The translations under genes and the position numbers were made by a program. 36,688 nucleotides of DNA from Thermoplasmata archaeon (lineage in GTDB: Archaea > Thermoplasmatota > Thermoplasmata > Thermoplasmatales > Thermoplasmataceae). The notes beneath the pieces are model-generated. The model did no database searches. It was not told where the DNA came from and was given only the letters and a program-made list of their open reading frames with translations. Positions 32,478 through 36,688 of the stretch are shown piece after piece. The DNA is taken from the NCBI GenBank assembly GCA_021826795.1, contig JAKAYM010000004.1, forward strand, positions 1 to 36,688. The letters run 5' to 3'. Within the stretch, counting starts at the first letter, position 1, and every line of letters begins with the position of its first letter.

Positions 32478-33445
32478 TCGCACACCTCCTTTAATTTTTT
32501 AACTGCCACACCGGCGTCTATGTATTTTATTGCAAGGTCATATGCTTCTTCCATTGTTTCTGCCAGACCATTGGTTATTACAGCAGGAAAAGCATTGAGC
32601 GCTATGAATTCTTTAACTTCCCTATTATTCCCCGAAAGACCTGAAAGAAGCATTTCGAAACTCTTTTCCGGGTTTACAGTGGATATCCTTTCAACTTCTG
32701 TTCTGTGCCCTATCAACTTCACAGGGTCAACATTCATTTTTTCAATCTTATTATCTATAAAGTAGAGGTGGTTTTCACTGTACGGGGAAAGCTCATCCAT
32801 GCCGTCAGAAGAATGGATCACAAAGCCCTTTTTATTATCCTGAAGGACCACCCTTGCGTATAGCCCCGCAAGTTCTTCGTTGTATGCGCCCAGCACCACT
32901 TTATCCGGATTGAGGGGATTTGTGAGTGGCCCAAGAATATTGAATACAGTTCTAAAGTTCATTTGTTTTCTAGCATGTGAAAATTTTGCAAAACTTCTGT
33001 TATACTGTGGTGCCAGTATATACACATAATTTTCCCTGTTTAGATTGTCTATGATTTTTTCCTCATTCATTTGAAAATTGTAATTTATATATTTCATAAA
33101 GTCCGCGCTTCCATGATGCCCTGTAATTCCAAAATTTCCATGTTTCGCTGTTTTTATTCCCATGGATGCAAGCAGTATACTGACTGCAGTGCTTACATTT
33201 ACCGTATTTTTACCGTCACCACCGGTCCCTACAACATCGGTAAGTCCTGGATACCGGATGTGAATATCTGACATTTCCCTGAGTGCCATTGCAAAACCTG
33301 TTATTTCTTCCGGTGTTTCTCCTCTGTTATGTATCTCTGTGAGAAATTCTATCTTCTCTCTATCGGATGTGTCCACCAGTTTTTTCATGGCATCTCTTGC
33401 CCTTATTACAGCATCATTTGCTTCAGAGTATTGGTTTTCATTCAT
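32474..33445 (-). CDS. trpD: Anthranilate phosphoribosyltransferase
   Basis: Joins anthranilate to PRPP. The 323-residue protein has the signature DVVGTGGDGKNTVNVSTAVS (PRPP loop, about residues 65-84), then KHGNFGITGHHGSADFMKYI (family: KHGNRavSsksGsADvLEalG), APQYNRSFAKFSHARKQMNFRTVFNILGPLTNP and VIHSSDGMDELSPY. It is not fused to TrpG. It overlaps trpA by 8 bases and has a Shine-Dalgarno site (GAGGTG, 33457-33452) inside trpA. Confidence 0.95.
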   Translation of the reverse strand: MNENQYSEANDAVIRARDAMKKLVDTSDREKIEFLTEIHNRGETPEEITGFAMALREMSDIHIRYPGLTDVVGTGGDGKNTVNVSTAVSILLASMGIKTAKHGNFGITGHHGSADFMKYINYNFQMNEEKIIDNLNRENYVYILAPQYNRSFAKFSHARKQMNFRTVFNILGPLTNPLNPDKVVLGAYNEELAGLYARVVLQDNKKGFVIHSSDGMDELSPYSENHLYFIDNKIEKMNVDPVKLIGHRTEVERISTVNPEKSFEMLLSGLSGNNREVKEFIALNAFPAVITNGLAETMEEAYDLAIKYIDAGVAVKKLKEVCE

Positions 33446-34172
33446 TCAGAACACCTCTCATTTTATCTATATAATCAATGAATCCCTTTTCATCCCCCGC
33501 ATCAATCATTTTAACAAGATACGTTCCTATTGCAACCCCTGAACCACCGTTTTTCATTAGATTTTTTATATCCTCATCTGTTTTAATTCCGAATCCATAG
33601 GTTATTTCCCTTCCCGGAAGGAGTCCATTGATTCTCTCTGTGGTATAATCCAGTTCATAGGGTATTTCTATGCCGGTTGATGGCTGCAGCCCATAGTAAA
33701 TCCACGAATCGGTAATAGCTGCTATGTCTCTTATTATAGAATCCGGTGTAGCCGGTGAGAAGAAGGGAATGTATTCAAATCCCATTTTATTTAATTTATT
33801 GATGACACTTTTTGATTCCTTGAAGTAATCTATTATCAGGTCCGGTATTATTATCCCTGAAAAGTTATTGTTCTGGAGATAGCCAATAAATTCATCAAAT
33901 CTATCCTTTATATCTGAATAATAGGATAATGAATACATCTTTATGGAAGTCCTGTAAAAATAATCAAAATACTTACTGTAAATACTCTCTGAAAAATTAC
34001 GGTTTCCGACACTGTGGGTCTTTCTTATTACTGGCCCATCATATCTGGGATCAATGGAAGGAAAGCCAAATTCTATATAATTGATTTTTTCTACAGGTAG
34101 TATATCCAGAAATCTGCACAGCTCTGTATTATCAGGATATCCCAGTGTAAAGTATGGAATGAGGTTTTTCAT
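33438..34172 (-). CDS. trpA: Tryptophan synthase alpha chain
   Basis: Splits indole-3-glycerol phosphate into indole and glyceraldehyde 3-phosphate. The 244 residues are somewhat short (usual ~260). It starts [10 protein letters not shown], has the catalytic Glu in [21 protein letters not shown] (with the second acid Asp in RYDGP), [24 protein letters not shown], the loop-6 stretch [13 protein letters not shown], and the phosphate site [13 protein letters not shown] then [11 protein letters not shown]. Its ATG is in the trpB stop codon (ATGA). The partner here is a TrpB2-type beta chain. Confidence 0.92.
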   Translation of the reverse strand: MKNLIPYFTLGYPDNTELCRFLDILPVEKINYIEFGFPSIDPRYDGPVIRKTHSVGNRNFSESIYSKYFDYFYRTSIKMYSLSYYSDIKDRFDEFIGYLQNNNFSGIIIPDLIIDYFKESKSVINKLNKMGFEYIPFFSPATPDSIIRDIAAITDSWIYYGLQPSTGIEIPYELDYTTERINGLLPGREITYGFGIKTDEDIKNLMKNGGSGVAIGTYLVKMIDAGDEKGFIDYIDKMRGVLNE

Positions 34173-35422
34173 GATTTTTCACCAAAAATTGATAAATCAA
34201 GCATGCCATGTCCGCTTACATTTACAACTATTGTCTTCCTCTCACTTTTATGGGATTTCGCGTAATTTATGGCAGTTGCTATTGCATGTCCAGATTCTGG
34301 AGCGGCTATAATTCCCTGAGTATTGGCGAATATCCTCAGCGCTTCCTTCACCTGGCTTTCTGTAACCTCATCGCTTTTAATTCTGCCTTTATTTATCAGG
34401 AGTGAAAGTGATGGTGACGCGCCATGGTATCGTAAACCACCCGCGTATATTGTAGGAGGGACAAAATCGGCCCCCAGTGAATACATACGCATCTGTGGTA
34501 ATACACCTGCAGAATCTACCAGATCATATTTGTAATCTCCCTTTGAGAATTTAGGGACTTCATCAGCTGTTGTGGCTATGATTTCTGTGTCATCACCATC
34601 AGGGATAAATGGAAAAGTAAAGCCACCGAAATTGCTTCCACCTCCAACGCAGCCAATTAGAACATCTGCATGCTCACCAATTAATTCCAGCTGCTTCTTT
34701 GTTTCCTGCCCTATAACGCTCTGATGTGTGAGCGCAACGTTCATAACACTGGCTACCATATATCTGTAATCATGGTCAAGCGCATATTCAACGGCCTCGC
34801 TTATACCGATTCCCAGTGTGCCCGGGGTGTCTGGGTGTTCCTTTAAAATCTTCCTTCCATATTCGGTCAGTGTGGACGGACTTGCGACAACATTCCCATT
34901 GTAGAGATTCATCACTGTTTTTCGTAATGGTTTCTGTTCAAAGCTTATCCTCACCATAAATATCTGTGCAGGTAATCGGTAGAGGGATGCAGCCAGAGCA
35001 GTAGCAGAACCCCATTGCCCGGCACCTGTTTCAGTAGTTACACCCTTCACCCCCTCCTTCATGGCATAATATGCCTGCGGAATAGCTGTATTTATTTTAT
35101 GAGACCCGGTGGCTGTTGCGCCTTCGTACTTATAAAATATTTTTCCACGGTAATCCAGATATCTTTCAAGGTTCCTTGCCCTTATCAGAGGTGTTGGCCG
35201 CCCTATCTGTTCATATTGTTCCATGACCTCATCAGGTATTTTTTCATATCTTCTGAATGTAAATTCCTGTTTCAACACTTCTCTTGGAAGGATTTTATTT
35301 AGAAGGTTTATAGCTGAAATATCTTGCTTTGAATCTCTCGGTGGGGCCAGGGGCTCAGGCAGATCAGGAACTACATTATACCAATTTTCTGGCATTATCT
35401 CTCTATTGATTGTTGTTATCAT
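34169..35422 (-). CDS. trpB: Tryptophan synthase beta chain, TrpB2 type
   Basis: PLP enzyme that condenses indole with serine. The 417-residue length and the N-terminal extension ([20 protein letters not shown], about 10-30) are marks of the TrpB2 class rather than ordinary TrpB1. PLP lysine K109 lies in [14 protein letters not shown], followed by [35 protein letters not shown], the phosphate loop [12 protein letters not shown], and the Ser-bearing end [12 protein letters not shown]. TrpB2 chains often bind TrpA weakly or act as indole scavengers. Here it is the first gene of the trp operon and abuts trpA, so it is likely the working beta chain. The start is supported by a TATA box 24 bases ahead. 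Confidence 0.93.
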   Translation of the reverse strand: MITTINREIMPENWYNVVPDLPEPLAPPRDSKQDISAINLLNKILPREVLKQEFTFRRYEKIPDEVMEQYEQIGRPTPLIRARNLERYLDYRGKIFYKYEGATATGSHKINTAIPQAYYAMKEGVKGVTTETGAGQWGSATALAASLYRLPAQIFMVRISFEQKPLRKTVMNLYNGNVVASPSTLTEYGRKILKEHPDTPGTLGIGISEAVEYALDHDYRYMVASVMNVALTHQSVIGQETKKQLELIGEHADVLIGCVGGGSNFGGFTFPFIPDGDDTEIIATTADEVPKFSKGDYKYDLVDSAGVLPQMRMYSLGADFVPPTIYAGGLRYHGASPSLSLLINKGRIKSDEVTESQVKEALRIFANTQGIIAAPESGHAIATAINYAKSHKSERKTIVVNVSGHGMLDLSIFGEKS

Positions 35423-35444
35423 AATATGTGTATTGATACATATT
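35423..35444. promoter_or_regulatory. Inverted repeat at the trp operon start, candidate operator
   Basis: AATATGT (35423-35429) and ACATATT (35438-35444) form a perfect 7-bp inverted repeat with an 8-base spacer. It lies exactly between the TATA box and the trpB start codon. A repressor bound here would block RNA polymerase or the pre-initiation complex. The sequence is AT-rich, so chance cannot be excluded. Confidence 0.4.
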
Positions 35445-35451
35445 ATTTAAG
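35441..35451 (-). promoter_or_regulatory. TATA box of the trp operon
   Basis: CTTAAATAATA on the minus strand is centred 24 bases ahead of the trpB ATG at 35422 and partly overlaps the inverted repeat. I see no second promoter of this quality within the operon. The gap 35452-35676 is AT-rich and otherwise contains only the promoter of the next plus-strand gene. Confidence 0.5.
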
Positions 35452-35648
35452 CATTATTGCATATTATTATTGTATAGAGATAAATATTATCAGCTAAAAA
35501 CAGATTCAATTAAAAAGTCTTAAAGCCATAAACTTTGCTGGAATTAGGTGGGTATTATACCGGAATTCAGTATAATAAAAACAATTTCTATATCAAATTA
35601 AAATATCTGAATTTTAATTATATTTTATATCTTTAGTAGACTGTTTGG

Positions 35649-35656
35649 TATTTATA
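35649..35656 (+). promoter_or_regulatory. TATA box of the cyclodeaminase-family gene
   Basis: TATTTATA is centred about 25 bases before the ATG at 35677, predicting a leaderless transcript. Confidence 0.5.
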
Positions 35657-35676
35657 TGTGGTATAAATAATCCATT

Positions 35677-36600
35677 ATGATAATATTAGATGATAATCAA
35701 ATAAAGGATAAAATAACTATTCAAGAGGCAATAACAGTCATGAGAAATGCATTCTATGATAGATACGAACAAAATTTGTCTTCTCCGCCAAGATATAATA
35801 TCGGCAATGATGGAAAAATTGTAATAACATTAGGAGAAAATAAGAAATTAAACATATCAGGCTTCAGATGTTATAACCTATACGGTGAAAAAGACGATCA
35901 ATTTATAACGGTAATTAATACAAAGAGTGGAGAAATAAAAGGAATAATCATAGGGAATTATATCGGTACACTCAGAACAGGCGCAATAGGTGCATTATCT
36001 ATTGATTTGCTTGCAAAGAAAAACAGTAAAATCCTTTCTGTTATCGGCTTGGGCAATCAGGCCATGATTCAAACACTCTGTGCATTAAATGTTAGAAATA
36101 TTAATGAAATAAGAGTATTTTCTCCTACTCAAAATCATAGAGAAAAATTTATAAATACATTGCAAAACAGGACTCATATAAATATAATAAATTGCACCAA
36201 TTCAAATGAGGCGATTATTGACAGCGATATAATTATAACGGCTACAACAAGCAAGATGCCGGTAATAAATTCTGATTATATTAGCAATGGCACCCACATT
36301 GTCTGGGTTGGAAATAAACATAAAAGCTCTAGCGAAGTAGGAGACGACGTAATATTAAGAAGTAATAAGATTTTTACCGATTCTATGGAGCAGTTAAATT
36401 CTTATAAAAATTCACATAAACTGGAAAATATTATCTCAAATAGAGGACCATATGAACTATCTGATCTTATTTCCGGAAAAATCAATGGAAGAGTAAATGA
36501 TAATGATATCACTGTTTTTGCATCAGTTGGGCTATCAGGAACGGAAGTTATGCTCGCCGATTATATTATGAATAATTTCAATAACCATTTATATAATTAA
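35677..36600 (+). CDS. Ornithine cyclodeaminase / mu-crystallin / alanine dehydrogenase family protein
   Basis: A 307-residue NAD(P)-dependent protein of the family that includes ornithine cyclodeaminase and archaeal alanine dehydrogenase. Marks are ITIQEAITVMRNAFYDRYEQ, LSSPPRYNI, NYIGTLRTGAIGALSIDLLAKK (family: LRTaAxsaxaxxxLA), the Rossmann loop SVIGLGNQAMIQ, SDIIITATTSKMPVI, GTHIVWVGNKHKSSSEV and the end FASVGLSGTEVMLADYI. At the place of the active-site Lys usual in the GxKxxxxxPxN segment, this protein reads SGFRCYNLYGEK, with Arg instead. The substrate may therefore differ, and alternatives include other imino acid reductases. It is strikingly AT-rich and stands 18 bases before an IS607-type recombinase, so it may be recently acquired or travel with the element. 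Confidence 0.8.
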   Translation: MIILDDNQIKDKITIQEAITVMRNAFYDRYEQNLSSPPRYNIGNDGKIVITLGENKKLNISGFRCYNLYGEKDDQFITVINTKSGEIKGIIIGNYIGTLRTGAIGALSIDLLAKKNSKILSVIGLGNQAMIQTLCALNVRNINEIRVFSPTQNHREKFINTLQNRTHINIINCTNSNEAIIDSDIIITATTSKMPVINSDYISNGTHIVWVGNKHKSSSEVGDDVILRSNKIFTDSMEQLNSYKNSHKLENIISNRGPYELSDLISGKINGRVNDNDITVFASVGLSGTEVMLADYIMNNFNNHLYN

Positions 36601-36688
36601 TATATTATAATAATAACTATGAAGGCTAATGATGTATTAAACCTGCTACGCATTTCCAGAAAAACACTTCATGTATATGCTTCAACAG
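36601..36688 (+). mobile_element. Left part of a probable IS607-type insertion sequence
   Basis: The 18-base AT-rich spacer after the cyclodeaminase-family gene is followed by the recombinase start, so the element's left boundary should lie at or near 36601, or slightly inside the preceding gene. The window ends within the element. Confidence 0.45.
36619..36688 (+). CDS. tnpA: IS607-family serine recombinase (TnpA), 5' part, cut by window end
   Basis: The frame opening at 36619 reads MKANDVLNLLRISRKTLHVY then AST and runs off the window. This is the MerR-like helix-turn-helix that begins IS607-type transposases (typical start: MKxxEVLxLLxISRxTLxxYxxxG); the catalytic serine domain would follow outside. 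Such proteins move IS607 elements, commonly together with a tnpB gene. Only 23 residues are visible, so the family call relies on that motif, and a plain MerR-like regulator is the alternative. The left end of the element cannot be placed, as the family has no clear terminal repeats. Confidence 0.7.
   Translation, partial: MKANDVLNLLRISRKTLHVYAST

Noticed and set aside
1..36688. CRISPR array or long direct repeats
   Set aside because: Reading through, no regularly spaced repeat was noticed; only short AT-rich inverted repeats occur.

Overview
This window looks like the chromosome of an acidophilic archaeon of the order Thermoplasmatales, most like the Ferroplasma/Acidiplasma/Picrophilus group. 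The grounds are low GC (roughly one third by eye), archaeal-type gene families (Tsr3, DtdA, DUF131, archaeal SHMT, TrpB2-type tryptophan synthase beta), futalosine-route quinone genes, and TATA boxes about 24-27 bases ahead of start codons. That spacing implies leaderless mRNAs for first genes, while genes inside operons carry Shine-Dalgarno sites (GGTGA/GGAGGTG). The genus is an inference, not something proved here. I see no rRNA, tRNA or CRISPR array.

Layout, left to right. 1-330: a 5' fragment of CTP synthase that loses the family sequence at the window edge. 490-2625: an MFS permease divergent from the rRNA modification gene tsr3. 2616-6938: a minus-strand group holding D-aminoacyl-tRNA deacylase, a threonine-synthase-like PLP enzyme, a DUF1611 (DgcN-like) protein and a PP-loop/Cys-cluster protein resembling MurL/QueC. 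Together they suggest a D-amino acid (D-glutamate?) module. 7023-9902: an accessory AT-rich stretch with an Asn/Thr-rich surface protein, then a membrane-anchored precursor with a Gly-rich hydrophobic two-Cys C-terminus coupled to a small two-helix membrane protein. This pair may be an undescribed archaeocin/immunity pair.

10070-17885: glyA, then the menaquinone genes mqnE-mqnA-mqnC, then a cobalamin operon (threonine-phosphate decarboxylase/CobD-like, cobyric acid synthase, CbiB). 18077-20467: a coiled-coil protein with a DUF131 membrane protein, convergent with a sugar-nucleotide transferase. 20547-25880: a peptide-type ABC transporter in a convergent arrangement: a lipid-facing solute-binding protein with a PKD-like domain on the plus strand, and two permeases plus a degenerate ATPase-like protein on the minus strand. 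25942-27170: a winged-helix regulator/GNAT acetyltransferase pair and a small hypothetical gene. 27280-28707: the RNA ligase rtcB.

28717-35422: a complete, tightly overlapped tryptophan operon in the order trpB-A-D-F-E-G-C followed by DAHP synthase, read leftward from one TATA box next to a 7-bp inverted repeat. DAHP synthase feeds the shikimate pathway, and its chorismate end product serves both the trp genes and MqnA. 35677-36688: an ornithine cyclodeaminase/alanine dehydrogenase-family gene and, cut by the window end, the start of an IS607-type serine recombinase.
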